Source of the DNA: Micromussa lordhowensis
Lineage: Eukaryota > Cnidaria > Anthozoa > Scleractinia > Lobophylliidae
Length of the DNA stretch: 64,000 bases
Reading direction: 5' to 3'
Assembly (NCBI GenBank): GCA_964020085.1
Contig: OZ026608.1
Location: forward strand, 9,557,638-9,621,637
How positions within the stretch are numbered: position 1 is the first letter of the stretch; every line of letters begins with the position of its first letter. Shown in pieces: positions 44,801 to 54,900 of this stretch. Under the pieces are notes generated by a model. That model searched no databases. It saw only the letters and a program-made list of their open reading frames with translations, and was not told the DNA's origin. Position numbers and translations under genes: made by a program.

Positions 44801-47161
44801 TTAGCTCTGGGCTGTAGTTCGTAGGTGCAACAGTACAAGAAGCAATTTACCTTTATTTCGAAAACAGTTCTCGCATATAACCATTTACAGTGGATTTGGA
44901 AGACACTAGACAGGCAAGCCTCATTCTATAGCATGGCCCGTTTTGAAACAGAGTAATGAGACATTTCGTAAACCTACCGAACTCATTACCAGCTATTTAG
45001 ACAAAATTATGGCACCTATCGTCAGATCTTTACCGTCACACGTTTAAGCACTTCAAATTTTTAGCGATTTCAATTTCCTGGACGAAGACAAAGTTAGTTT
45101 CACTATGGACATTACATCTCTTTACACCGTCATCCCAAATGCTGAAGGTGTTCTAGCCCTCAAACATTTTTTTGATTTACGCACTGTTAAGGAACCGAGC
45201 TCGGAAACACTACTCTGCGTGGCTGAACTAGTGTTAACAATCAATTGTTTTTTATTCGCGGACAATTGTTATAAACAAATCAATGGCGTGGCCATGACTA
45301 CCAAAATGGGACCCCGGCCAGCTACACCAATCTTTTTGTAGGCTACATTGAACACCAATTTTTTAATCAATACAACGACCCTAAACCTGAACTCTACCGT
45401 CGCTAAATTGACGACTGTATCGGCGCTACTTCTTCTAACAGAGAGGAACTCAATCAATTAATAACTGCTGTCAATTCGTTTCATCCGGCTCGTAAATATA
45501 CCTGGGAAATTTCCGATACTTCTTTACCATTTCTGGATATCAAAGTTTATATCGAAGGCAACGGTCTATGCACCAGTGAACACTACAAATTATCATAGTT
45601 ATTCGCTGTATTCATCTTCAAACCCATCGCATGTCACGAATTCCATTCCTTCTCACTTTCTTAGACTTCGTCGTCTTTGAAATGACGACTCTGATTTCTC
45701 CTTAAAATCAGATGAAATGTGCGATTTCTTCGACAAACGTGGCTATCCCGCTTCTGTTGTTCAAGCGGCACCAACCAATAGCGTAGCTCCATCTTTCTGT
45801 ATATAAACCACGCACAACCCACAATTCCTCGATTCGCTCCGACGAAGGGCTATCGCTCGAAACGTCAGCTTTCGAATCTCTTTACGATTGCCAATTCACA
45901 TTATCAACCCAGTTGATCAAACCAAATTATTTCGTAATGTTGTTAAGTTCACTACAGACTGATTTATTATTAATCCAAGAGTTTTAACTTCTTGGGAGTG
46001 TAAAGTCTGTATTAGTATAGGTGAATTTCTACAAAAAGTTCCATTGTCTATAAAAGAGATGACACCACCCATATTTCACACCCTATTCCAAACAAATGTT
46101 ACGTTTCAAGTGAACTATTTGAACTGCTGAGAATGAAACGAAGACATGATTGATCTTTGCAGTTATATACACAACTTAAACAGTTGAGAAATTTAAGGCT
46201 GAAAAAACTCACGCTTGAACGGGATTTGCACCCATGACCGCTGCGATACCGGTGCAGTGCTCTATCAACTGAGCTATCAAGCCAACTGGGAGCTGATCAT
46301 GTTGTGTGTTCGTAATATACCCGTAGTTTGCTTTAGTTTTTGGTTTCAATACACCTTTTGTTTGCCTGAAGTCCATACCTTGTTTTACGTCCGCTTGTAT
46401 TCCCGTGGTTTGTCTACTAGTTAGCTGAACCTCTTAAAGCAGAGGTGCTTTTCCTGTATCTGTAATTCTTAAGTTGTTATTTTATTCTAATTCGAAAATT
46501 CACATTCACCACTGCGCAATCCTTTGAAGCGAAACGTGCAGCCATGTTAGAATATACAATGGTGGGCAACTGCCAGCTTAGTGCGATGGCGGGGAAAATT
46601 ATAGCGATAGAATTTCGGTCACTAGTGGAAACAGTTCTATAGGGCTTCTCCACACTTAATCATCAACTTTATCCTGTTAATTTAAAACTTTGTAATATTT
46701 TACAGTCATGTTTCGTTCTAGAGTCTATTAGCATATTGTTCACACTATATATTCAACTCATACCATTGTTAACTTAAACTGAAGATGACAGAAGTTTCTG
46801 TTGAAACATGCATTTCAAAAACGTTGTGTTATTTCTTTAAAAAAAAACTAACAGTGCAAATTGACGGCATTTGTTTTGTTTTCTTGCAGAGTTTTCTAAT
46901 CCGGTGTGGAAGTTCGATTACACTTTCAGCAGGAAATACCCATCAAGAAACAAGTTCATTAACGCGGACAGAATTGACGAATTGAACCAGGAGCTTATAA
47001 GCCAAACTGATGGTACATACTGGAAAGCTTATATACCGTCCATAACGGCTAATTACAACACAGGATCGTTCGATCGACTTCCACTTTACTGTATCATGAG
47101 ATACGTATTTGAAGAGGATTTCAAGAAGTGCCACGAAAAGTTCAAGGTGCTTGGTGGCTAA
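33196..47161 (+). CDS. Acid sphingomyelinase-like / endopolyphosphatase-like metallophosphoesterase
   Basis: There are six exons: 33196-33502, 34395-34703, 40930-41101, 43914-44008, 44514-44738 and 46890-47161. All introns are GT-AG, all phases are consistent, and the product is 459 residues, close to the usual length of SMPDL3-type enzymes. A hydrophobic signal covers residues 5-23. Dimetal-site motifs are HVSDVH (Asp38, His40), TGDSAGH (Asp104, His108), FGNND (Asn145), MSHIPPG (His259) and AHTHRDD (His300, His302). The C-terminal part has the Cys-containing ASM-type tail. The family hydrolyses phosphodiesters or polyphosphate in the secretory pathway or outside the cell. Residue 146 is Asn where sphingomyelinases have the catalytic His of GNH(D/E). 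GNND is known from Ppn1-type endopolyphosphatases, so the substrate is uncertain. Introns are loaded with transposons, but exons are intact. Confidence 0.9.
35190..35866 (+). pseudogene. CR1/jockey-type LINE 3' end with ATCT tail, in intron 2
   Basis: The frame 35289-35696 encodes the end of an RT with SAKILGLNISNDLKWNCHID, KRLYSLSQLKRSG and TCIRPITEYACPVFHDGLP, typical of the C-terminus of CR1/jockey-like LINEs. A 3' UTR of about 110 bp ends in (CTAT)n at 35813-35865. Terminal tetranucleotide arrays are usual for this LINE group. The rest is missing, so it is a 5'-truncated insertion into the host intron, in the same orientation as the gene. Confidence 0.8.
35813..35865 (+). repeat. (CTAT)n microsatellite at LINE 3' terminus
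   Basis: About 13 uninterrupted tetranucleotide units, directly after AATAAA-like LINE 3' sequence. Confidence 0.9.
36280..36927. mobile_element. MITE with TTAA target duplication, in intron 2
   Basis: The inverted ends GGACGTTCGCGCG and the complement of GGACGTTTGCGC are flanked by TTAA at 36276-36279 and 36928-36931. TTAA duplications are characteristic of piggyBac-type elements, so this may be a piggyBac-mobilised MITE. Ends were matched for only about 13 bp. No coding sequence. Confidence 0.65.
36932..38208. other. Intron 2 sequence without recognised features
   Basis: Non-coding sequence of intron 2 between the MITE and the Penelope pair. Only unsupported short ORFs. Confidence 0.4.
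38221..39730 (-). pseudogene. Penelope-like element copy A: RT plus GIY-YIG nuclease
   Basis: On the minus strand the RT part reads LSFDVVSLFTAIPVKK, YKQIHGCAMGSPVSPVVANL and KRYVDDSFCF (motif C, YVDD). After a shift near 39240 comes the linker and then a GIY-YIG-like nuclease with VVYKISCADC, SYVGETGRCFETRRKEH and a downstream HAWSAKHSID segment, ending at a stop near 38438. RT followed by GIY-YIG defines Penelope-like elements. The RT N-terminus is absent, so the copy is 5'-truncated. The 3' end continues to 38221, where a 12-bp direct repeat begins. Confidence 0.85.
39731..40704 (+). pseudogene. Penelope-like element copy B: GIY-YIG end, inverted to copy A
   Basis: This is a nearly identical inverted copy of the 3' part of copy A. 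It begins with CCACAACACGCTCAACAGT, then lacks about 90 bp present in copy A and an 8-bp piece near 39883. It keeps the GIY-YIG region through SNIA, where a single base change makes TAA at about 40342-40344. Copy A has AAA at the same place. The remaining C-terminus follows in frame. Copies A and B share the same 3' terminal sequence, and ATAGTCAAATTT flanks the pair (38209-38220 and 40705-40716). Confidence 0.85.
41170..41320 (+). repeat. Dispersed non-coding element, 5' part only
   Basis: This copy matches 42127-42270 almost base for base (AGGGACCTTTAGATTGGACT through GGTAAGTCATGGG), then breaks at a hairpin element starting at 41321. It lies in intron 3 of the phosphoesterase gene. Confidence 0.8.
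41321..41434. mobile_element. Hairpin MITE, ACAATTATTCC ends
   Basis: ACAATTATTCCATG pairs with the end AATGGAATAATTGTT. GGATATGAAGTGATAA and CCAACGAGCGCGTAGCGCG continue the stem. About 114 bp in total. It interrupts the dispersed repeat that starts at 41170. Confidence 0.8.
41632..41738. mobile_element. Hairpin MITE, ACAATTAGATTAT ends
   Basis: ACAATTAGATTATGAGCTCGAG is mirrored at the right end. TTTCTATGAGGTGATAGTCGAT has its complement in the other arm around a GGCCGAAGGCC centre. About 107 bp. Architecture is like the hairpin at 41321-41434 but the sequence differs. Confidence 0.8.
42127..42351. mobile_element. Complete copy of the AGGGACCTTTAGATTGG element
   Basis: The left end AGGGACCTTTAGATTGGA is complementary to TCCAATTCAAATCTAAAGTCCCCT at the right end. 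Subterminal GAGTACGAGATCGAGTAC-type arms strengthen the inverted repeat. About 225 bp, no gene. It is the full-length form of the truncated copy at 41170. Confidence 0.75.
42904..42942 (-). ncRNA. Hammerhead-ribozyme-like core in Penelope terminal repeat (copy 1)
   Basis: On the minus strand it reads GATTCGCT, then CCGACGA, a stem of GGAC/GCTC type, GAAAC and GTC, then AGC. The order matches a type I hammerhead with minimal stem III. U4 of the CUGANGA box is C, and stem II has a mismatch, so catalysis is doubtful. Confidence 0.5.
43562..43609 (+). ncRNA. Hammerhead-like core (copy 2)
   Basis: GATTCGCT, ACGACGAAGGGCTAACGCTC, GAAACGTC and AGC, then CGAATC closing stem I. In this copy the box reads ACGACGA. 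It is in the inverted repeat of the Penelope fragment at 42880-43740. Confidence 0.45.
44033..44325. mobile_element. MITE, AATTCGCTACTTGCACAT ends, in intron 4
   Basis: AATTCGCTACTTGCACATGA at the left and TGTGCAAGTAGCGAATT at the right are inverted repeats. A second inverted block, GTAACCAGTAGAAGAAATG, follows inwards. It begins only 25 bp after the exon 4 donor. Confidence 0.8.
44930..45930 (+). pseudogene. Penelope-like RT remnant plus terminal repeat, intron 5
   Basis: SFTMDITSLYTVIPNAEG and CYKQINGVAMTTKMGP (45093-45320) are RT motifs of a Penelope subfamily. After frameshifts the region of the YIDD box (near 45405) reads as a broken IDDCIGATSS. Further degraded RT sequence runs to about 45760, and the terminal repeat with TATA-like box and hammerhead-like core follows at 45765-45930. 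Most of the nuclease region is deleted. Plus strand, same as the host gene. Confidence 0.8.
45831..45878 (+). ncRNA. Hammerhead-like core (copy 3)
   Basis: GATTCGCTCCGACGAAGG, then CTATCGCTC, GAAACGTCAGC and CGAATC. The stem II loop is TATC instead of TAAC. TATATAAA lies about 30 bp upstream. Confidence 0.5.
46150..46283 (-). repeat. tRNA-derived SINE
   Basis: Minus-strand 46283-46213 folds like a tRNA: GGCTTGA acceptor start, TAGCTCAGTTGATAGAGCA (A box and D arm), an anticodon arm around CACCGGTATC, and a GGGTGCAAATCCC T arm (B box). The base before the putative anticodon GGT is C instead of the invariant U33, and there is a mismatch in the anticodon stem. A non-tRNA body follows to about 46150. 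I therefore call it a SINE with an internal pol III promoter rather than a tRNA gene. Confidence 0.7.
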
Positions 47162-47237
47162 GTGGAGGATTAAATCAGGCTTACAATTATTGTTTGTAAT
47201 GTACTGCTCACTTACAATGTAACACGCGGTTTGTAGG

Positions 47238-47243
47238 AATAAA
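47238..47243 (+). terminator. Polyadenylation signal of the phosphoesterase gene
   Basis: AATAAA 77 bp after the TAA stop, at the expected distance for a short 3' UTR. Confidence 0.6.
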
Positions 47244-49077
47244 AATTAACTTAATCGTGAATGGTTTTTGTATGATTGATCTTTGCAGCTATCATTGCAC
47301 TCACAGGCCCTGTCATTGTAAACAAGATGGCTAGAGTTTCTGGTGTCGAGTTTAAAGAAAAGCCAATTTTTTTCCCAAAACTTTCTTTTTTCTCCATAAT
47401 TCTGTCCAATTGATCTAAGGAGCAAAAATTGGACCGATGAACGATGTTATGCATTTTTCGTTAAAGTATGCATGACTAGATTTCATTGTGACAACTGATT
47501 GTCGTATTACGTTAGCAGGGAGAAGGCAAACAAAGACAAGCCGCTCATGGATAAGACAATTCACTCTCTATCGGTATTCTGAAACAAAATTCTTCAAAGC
47601 GAAATGAAACATATTGCGAGTAGTTTGAGTTGACAAGGTGAAAATTTGAATTTGTTGTTGCTGTATCAGTTGGCAATGAGCTATTCAGCTTTATGGGTTC
47701 CTAAACCAATAGACAAATATATTTATTGGAAAGGGCTTTTTGAAAGTCTAGCTGGCTTGTTGCGTGAGTCTTTTAAAAGTATCATCACATACGATATCTC
47801 CACAGTACATGTTTCGGGTACACGTTTCATATTATTTTTTCTGTGCTTCCTGTCCCCGCAGCTACCCCTAGTGTACAGGGAGATGTTTGCTTCTACTCTA
47901 TGTCACGATGACGTGACTCTTCGTGTACGGGCTATTCATAAACCAGGAGGCCGTCATACATAGGCACGAGTACATAGCGCAGATGGCGCAACCACAATCA
48001 TAAAAATTAGAAGAAAGAGCACGCTCTCGACTATGTCTAGGGTTTGCATAACTGTCTGTAATTCTACCGTAATAATAACGCAACGAACGCTTGTATAGAA
48101 TTTGTATGGGAAATTAACTTTAGGCCGAAATATACTAAAATAAAGCTATGAAAGTGCAAATAAACTTCACTCACCTCAACATACGCTTGTGTAATTTGGA
48201 CGCAATTTGTGTCCACTTTAGAGCGTTTTGTGGCACACGAAAATTTCGCGAAGTCGTTGGTTGGCGTCTCCCTTCATAAAGCGAGGCAATGACCCTTTGT
48301 TGAGGCGAGTGAAGTTTTTTTGCACATTCGTAGCTTCACATACTGAGCTAGGGCCGCCTGTCATTAAAGTAGCACTGACAGTTTATTGATGTTTTTCAGA
48401 CCAATGTTTCCTATGAATATCATATTACGTGTTTCGAAGTTTATTTTAATATATTTTCACCGTTGCTGCAGTCAAAGCTCGTCCCAGATTTAGATCAGTT
48501 TCCAACAAAGTATGAAAATATACAAGTTAGTAGTTTTAAAGAATCGGCTGAGGCTCGATAACAAGACTAAAGTTTGCCTAAATTGAATGTTTAATTTTTC
48601 ATAATTTATGCGTTATCTCACAATGTCAAGACTGGTTTGTGACCAATGTTTGATTTACCGTAGTCAGTGTTTTCAATGGAGGTGATTCGAGTTCAACTTT
48701 TCTTATTCAATATGCCTCAACTAGGTCTAACTAGACTATTGCTAGCTTCTTATTTTTCAAAAGGAGACATACCTGCGTTTGTTTTCTACGAAAAAAATGT
48801 CAAATAAATCAGTGTTATAGTCTTGATCAAATTAAACATTTCTAAATAATATGACGTTTTATTTTCATTGTAACTGAGGAGCAAACGCGAAAAAATTCGA
48901 TTCCCGCCGATGATTTCCTTCCTAACCACTAAAATGATGTTTCGTATAAGACGTAATCCTTATTTCCCATGCCATTCCATATTTTCTTAAAGAGCAGAGA
49001 AAGTTGTTTGTTTCCGTAAGGTTTTCGAATTAACTGTTCAGAACGCCGAATTCCAAGCTTAGCCAATTCAGTTCGCC
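47244..49077. other. Intergenic between phosphoesterase and collagen genes
   Basis: No gene recognised. A piece TGATTGATCTTTGCAG near 47272 repeats the tail of the SINE at 46150-46283. The last few hundred bases should hold the collagen promoter. No certain TATA box was found. Confidence 0.45.
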
Positions 49078-52000
49078 ATGAAATTTTTCAAATCTCGCGT
49101 TGGCCTGCTTTTCGCGACTGTCTTCGCGATGTGCTTTGCCATTTCTGCCACAAAAGAAACTCTTGATGACTTTCGTCAAAAAAAAGAAGAAGTTGCTGCA
49201 AAACATCCCCAGCCGATACGCGCAAAAAGATCAGTTAAAATAAACGTGACTCATCCAAACTTGCCGGACATTGCCAAACGACTGCAAGACGTGGAAAAAA
49301 CGTAAGTAGCTTATAACGTGTACATGTTTGCATCAGCTGATTAGAAATACGTCCTGTTTGTTTCAATAAATTATGGTGCATGAAAATTGAACAAAAGTTA
49401 GAATTCGCTTACAAAATGTCACCACTAATCTACCCTAAGAACTAAAAAATTAGAAATGCCCAAGATACCGTTTAATTTCGCTTTCTATTGTTGCTATACT
49501 CATTCAGCTTGTCTGTGTGTTTGGTGTTCTTCTACCACTCGCTGTTTTTTCTCTTAATTATTGTAGCGAGATCTAGAGTCTCACAGTACATGGCCGACTT
49601 AGCCTACATGTATAACCAATATTTTGCAGTAGCGTAGAAAGACTTAAACAGTCCTGGATTTATTTGTTGACCCAAATCGGGCCATCTATGTTGGTGCATT
49701 ACGCGGTTAGATAGAACGTTCTAATTAATAAAACACGGGAGACAAGGCTCAACGCGAAAGACAAGGTCGGAGCGAATGGATTCGCTCCGACGAAGGGCTA
49801 ACGCTCAAAACGTCAGTTTTCGAATCTCTTTACGGCGGCCAATTCACATTATTAACTTAGTTAATAACACCAAATTGACTGTTACGTAAATGATTTCAGG
49901 CCCATAGCTGGGGTATTTCAAGGGGGCTTCGTATCCAATTGTCTGACGAAAAACGTTTACCGTAGGGTGGGGGTAGGGAAGAAGAAGAGCCTTAATCAAA
50001 CGTCAGTTTGGGTCGATCTAGTATTGTAAGTCACTTAATTCCCTACTATACAAAAAGCTAGTGCATTATTGGTATAACACTAACAGTCCGTATCACAACA
50101 AGGGGAAATTTGATAGCTCTGCCATTTGCGGATGCGTGGTAGCAAATAACTCCACCATTTCTTCAAGATAAGATTAAATATTTTTTAACACATTCAGCGG
50201 ATTTGTCGCGTTTTTTCATTGATTTAGCGAGTTTGATGCTTAAAACTTTAAGTTTCACGCAGGAAACTAAAAGTTTTGTCTGGCTCGGGCACAAGTTTCA
50301 CCTGTATAACTAATAAGTTTTGACCCCTTAACGACTAAGTTATAACTTTTCAAAACAAAGTTATTTCGTCACGCTTAACGCAAGCTTATCATATATAGTG
50401 GGGGCGAATTTGTCTTAATTTGCCTGGGCCGATACAGACCTCGCTGTGTTTTTCGTGATTTTTTTTTCTGCGGGCTCCTGGGCTTTCTAGTTTGTTATAT
50501 AGTTAGACAGCAGTCACAAAGCGTCCTATTGTAATTTGTGTAGTTACTGTAGTATGTGAAGTTGCTGTAGTTTCTGAAAATTTCGTAGTAGCTATTGCAG
50601 TAGATTTTATAGTTACTGTAGTTTGTGTAGTAGCTGCAGTTTGTGCAGTTGGTTTAGATTGCATAGCTACAGTAGATTGTGTAGTTGCTGCAGATTGTAT
50701 ATGCGTGAAAAGTCGCTTGGGCTGTCCTCTTAAGTAATTACACTAGAGAGTATTAGTTCTCTCTTCCTCCCTCCTGGGGATTTCTAAGACTGCGACTGAA
50801 CTAAGTTAATAGCTTTAAGAATAAGGGTTAAATGGTGGACTAACTCTCACACCCTTCATACTTTTTTGGTATCAAGTTTCAAATTTCCATTGCTTGGTGT
50901 TCATTTTCTTCCTGCGATGAAGTCGTTGAGCTATCTGTATAGATTATCTTGCTGACAGATGTTTCCTTTTTTTACTAAATATATAGGCTTGAAGCGTTAC
51001 TGAAACCCAAATCAAGCGACTCTTTAGTCTTGGGATACGTTTTAGGTATGTATAGAAAATGCAAAGAAACAACAGCGATTTTTAATGCTCAAAGGTCAAT
51101 ACAGATAATTCACAGACTATGTCGACAGTAGTATTCCAGAATTTTGTGCCGTGAAGGGACTCAGCAAACGTTTTTATGGCCTTCATATTAGTGCCAAAAA
51201 TTTAACACACGATGAACGCTCCAAAGAAACGATCCACGTAATCTAGTTGAATTAAGGCCAGCGTAACGAGTTGATACAGCTCTGGCCGGAAAGGAAGTGT
51301 AGTGTATAGGTTTTTTAGATTACTATGAGAACTGAAAGGATATACTCTTATCTTGCCTTGTATTTTATTTTCGGTAAACCTTTCAGGGCTAGCCGGCAAA
51401 AATAATGGACTGAGCGTAATGGGAGCGCCTGGAAAGCCCGGTGCACCCGGAAAAACGGGGCCGAAAGGTATTCAGTACAAGCTAGTTAAGTACAACAACA
51501 AAAACTTTTGTTTCACCCCAGAGTAAGAAATCACAAAAGTAGGAGTGCTAGCTACCCGAAATAGCCTAAGAGTTATACATGTAAGCATACAGAGCCACAA
51601 ATGTTAAATTAAACATGCCAAACAGTTTATCGTTACACTAGCTCAGAGTCGTAATTTTCCTTTTATTATATAGACAAACCGACTATTTGTAAAAGCTGTG
51701 AAAAAGTGAGAAATGACGTCATAACATGGGTAAATACGCCACTCGGGTCCCGAATGTATTTTCGTATGAATTTTAGGAGTGGTGTGTTTCCCATTAAAAC
51801 ACTCGTGTCTACATAATAATACTTCACATGTCTGAATTTATGAGAACAGTGTTTTAAAGAAATCGCGCCCTTTTCTCTCCAAAGTAGACGACATAACAAT
51901 TAAAAGGAATTTTTTTCCTCCACTCTCTTACCTTCCTTTTCTTGCTCTTGTCAATTTCTTTCATCGCTTGGAGTGATTTTAAAGTCTTTAGGAGTCGTGA

Positions 52001-53687
52001 AATCAAAGTGCATAGTATTGACACGGTTTTCATATATCCAGTCATATATAATACAGATGGAAAAACCTTCGAATATTATTAACCAATTATCTAAACCGTA
52101 ATTTAAACAAACATGTCTTCTAAAGCTGAACGGATGCTGAATTTATAATATTGCAGGGGAGCCGGGGAAACCTGGTACCAACAAGCCAGTTCCAGGACCT
52201 CCCGGTCCCAAAGGTCCGGCTGGTATTCCTGGGTTAAAAGGACCCAGTGGGCCTAAAGGCGATAAAGGGAAAGACGGAGCTGGGGGATCTGGAATCAAAT
52301 ATGTTCGTTGGGGAAGAACCACATGTCCTACCGGTGCTGAAGTAGTGTACAAAGGTATGATCTAACGGATTCTCGGGGCACGATGTTCTCCTTTGATAAT
52401 GCTTTGAAATGGTTAATTAATTATAATCAAACAAAATACTGTCTTGTTTGTTTGTGGATTGGTTAGAATTGGCCCCACACTGATAGCCTGCGTGGCAAGC
52501 GTTCCCGTCCGAGCCGAATGAAATCGGACCGCGCGAATACAACGCGCGAAAGAGCTTTTTCGCATTCGGGTCGCGCGAAAAATGGGGCGACCACATTTTT
52601 GCTCTCGCTTCACTTCTCGGACGGCCGAATTGTTTTCGCCCCATTTTTCGCGCCGCCGGAATGCGAAAAAGCTCTTTCGCGTGGTCCGATTTCATTCGGC
52701 TCGTTCGGGAACGCTTGCCACGCAGGCTACCACACTGAATAATGGTTAATCTGGGTGAAAAGTAAATTTTAAAACAAAAAGTTAAAGTTCCTGGTCTCCC
52801 AAACAGCCAGGCTATAAAATTAAAAAATGAATCAGCTAGGAGGACAGGCTGGGTGGGTGATTCTTTATGTAGCCTGCGTGGCTTTTGGGGTTGGAGGAGG
52901 GGGACTGGGAGAAATAGAGAAGCATTCCTTTCCCTCCTCCTTCGCGTCTTCTCATCGCCCAACTCTTTCCCGTCATACGCCTGCAATACATGCTATTCCT
53001 TACAAAAGTGATATTCCCCACTCTTTTGAGAATTACGCCAACTGTACACCGATTGAAAACAATTTCCCTTCGCCGTTTATTTCACTTGTTTTGTTTGCTA
53101 GTATGACCTCGATTTCTTTCCAATACAGCACGTCAAGCTATAATTTATGGATCCACAGAGTGGCATATCGAAACAAACTTACTTCTGCAATTTTTAATGA
53201 TACCTAATTTCTTTTTATGTTGTTACAATTGCTAGGTCTAGTTGGTGGAGATCGTTACGATCACCAAGGTGGTGGGGTAAATTATCTTTGCCTTCCTTCC
53301 TTCCTTTGCCTTCTGGAAAAGTGTACGGCACTGAGTATGAAGTCAGCGGTTTCAATCCGTTTAGAAAAAAACCTTCATGACCACGAGGCTCCTTGTGTCG
53401 TCTGTTACGTCAAGTCACGTGGTTCAACCCTTATGATGCCCGCACGGAATGATTGTCCATCTGGCTGGACCGAGGAGTATCATGGGTACCTGATGAGTGA
53501 AGCTTATTCAAACAAGAAGCAACGCGACTTCATCTGCGTTGACGAGGACGCAGAGTATGTCCCTGGCAGCCAGGCAAACAAGCATGGTGCGTCATTGTAC
53601 CTCGTGCAAGTGGATTGCATTGGAATGCTACCGTGCCTGCCATATGTAAAAAACCGCGAGCTGACTTGCGCTGTGTGTACCAAATGA
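49078..53687 (+). CDS. Short-chain collagen C4-like secreted protein
   Basis: Five exons (49078-49301, 50987-51045, 51387-51467, 52157-52354, 53236-53687), all GT-AG with matching phases, give 337 residues. A signal peptide covers about residues 1-24. RAKR at 48-51 is a furin-type site and Asn56-Val-Thr a glycosylation sequon. Gly-X-Y repeats run from about 107 to 162 with a break at 129-134. The C-terminal non-collagenous domain has YVRWGRTTCP, GGGVNYLCLP, CVVCYVKSRGSTLMMPARN, GWTEEYHGYLM and LPCLPYVKNRELTCAVCTK, as in sponge and cnidarian short-chain collagens. Expected role: extracellular matrix. In exon 5, residues about 212-232 are read in a frame unlike the family, while an alternative frame there gives VYGTEYEVSGFNPF. 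Two compensating indels (near 53305 and in the A-run at 53362) explain this. Confidence 0.9.
49779..49826 (+). ncRNA. Hammerhead-like core (copy 4, degraded)
   Basis: GATTCGCTCCGACGAAGG and CTAACGCTC are present, but the GAAA box reads CAAAA, so this copy is less complete. It sits in collagen intron 1 within about 95 bp of Penelope terminal-repeat sequence. Directly before it, GTCGGAGCGAAT forms an inverted pair with the start of the core. Confidence 0.4.
49827..50986 (+). other. Collagen intron 1, remainder
   Basis: No gene. A short-period repeat of about 20 bp with variants of GTAGTTGCTGTAGTTTGTGTA occupies about 50530-50700. Confidence 0.5.
52484..52729. mobile_element. MITE with TAGCCTGCGTGGCAAGCG ends and 9-bp target duplication
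   Basis: The inverted ends TAGCCTGCGTGGCAAGCGTT extend into arms of about 110 bp containing CGAAAGAGCTTTTTCGCATT and its complement. CCACACTGA is repeated at 52475-52483 and 52730-52738. It lies in collagen intron 4. A solitary AGCCTGCGTGGC near 52870 may be a remnant of another copy. Confidence 0.9.
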
Positions 53688-53870
53688 CAGGAAAACGGCT
53701 GCCATTACAGTCGGTATTTAACGCAAACAAAGAAAATCAAAGTCTTGACAGTGATTTCGTAGACTCTCGTGATTAACGTAGCTAAAACTGGCCTTGATGA
53801 AGTTTGCTACTTTTAATAAGAATAGTCGAAGGGGGTGTCACACATGCAAGATGTAGCAGATAAAAACAAC

Positions 53871-53876
53871 AATAAA
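53871..53876 (+). terminator. Polyadenylation signal of the collagen gene
   Basis: AATAAA 184 bp after the TGA stop. Confidence 0.55.
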
Positions 53877-54900
53877 CGCGTATTAAGACTACTGGAAAGT
53901 TGTTTTATTTGTTCACTGTGACTATTTTCGAGCTCCTGAGCAACAAAATCTACAACAACAATGCAATTAATGCCTTTCTCGCTGACTCCGGTGTTAAGGA
54001 CCGCGGCTATGTATTGAGTATCATTTTTACGGCACGTAATGGTTTCTTAAACCACTCCCCCCCTACCCCCCCCCCCCGACTTGTTTTGTGTAGCGTGTCA
54101 AATTTAATTCATTGAGTAATTGTTCTATGTAAAAAGAGAACTGTATGCAGAAAGACGCTTTTTCGTTATTTCATCTGGAAGCAATCAGAGCGGGCTTTCT
54201 CAGCACTGCAGGAACGATTTCCGTCCAAGCACAAAACAAAATTCAACATTTCAGGTAACATGTAATGTGGCCTTGAAGAACTTAATAATATTCAATGCTC
54301 CTTTCAGGTTTAGTTGTAACAAAGCATACAGATTTTAAGACCTATTAACAGAAAAATGATTAAGGCCTAATTGTTCTTTCTCGGCTTGAACGCTAGCGCG
54401 CGAAATGCTGCCATGCTTTCATTCTGACTAGCAGAATGATTGCATTTGGTCAGATGATCCAGACATCGTTTAAGAACAAAGGAATATGCCTCTTTTTACC
54501 GATGCGAGGAAGGATATTGGGGAAGAATCATTGGGAAGTCGTTTTTAATCGTTCGTACGTAAAAGGTCAAATTTATCTTTAGAGAGAGCCCAAACTAACA
54601 TGTAAACTATATGGGTCGCCCGTCATGAACAATTTATGGCATTTTGTGACCTGGCATATGATTTAGTCACTATGTCATACATCAAGATCAAACGTTATGG
54701 CTATTTTCAGATTTTATGCAAATAACGGGTAAGTCAGGAGGGGTTTCACTTGCTAGTAAAGCCTCCAAAGACCAGTCCTAACCCAGGTTTGGACTTCAGA
54801 ATATCCTTTTCCTATGCTGAATACCGGTCAAGCCAAGACATGAACGACATCCAAAGTGAGTGTTACCGCTGCTTACTGCTCATATCTTACCACTCGTTAC
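53877..54900. other. Intergenic, no gene recognised
   Basis: Contains a C-run near 54060-54078 and short unsupported ORFs only. Confidence 0.4.

Noticed and set aside
46213..46283. Functional tRNA-Thr(GGT) gene
   Set aside because: C instead of U33, an anticodon-stem mismatch and an attached non-tRNA body point to a SINE.
52827..53207. 126-codon ORF in collagen intron 4
   Set aside because: Lies wholly within the intron, has no motif, and would overlap a MITE-type remnant (AGCCTGCGTGGC).
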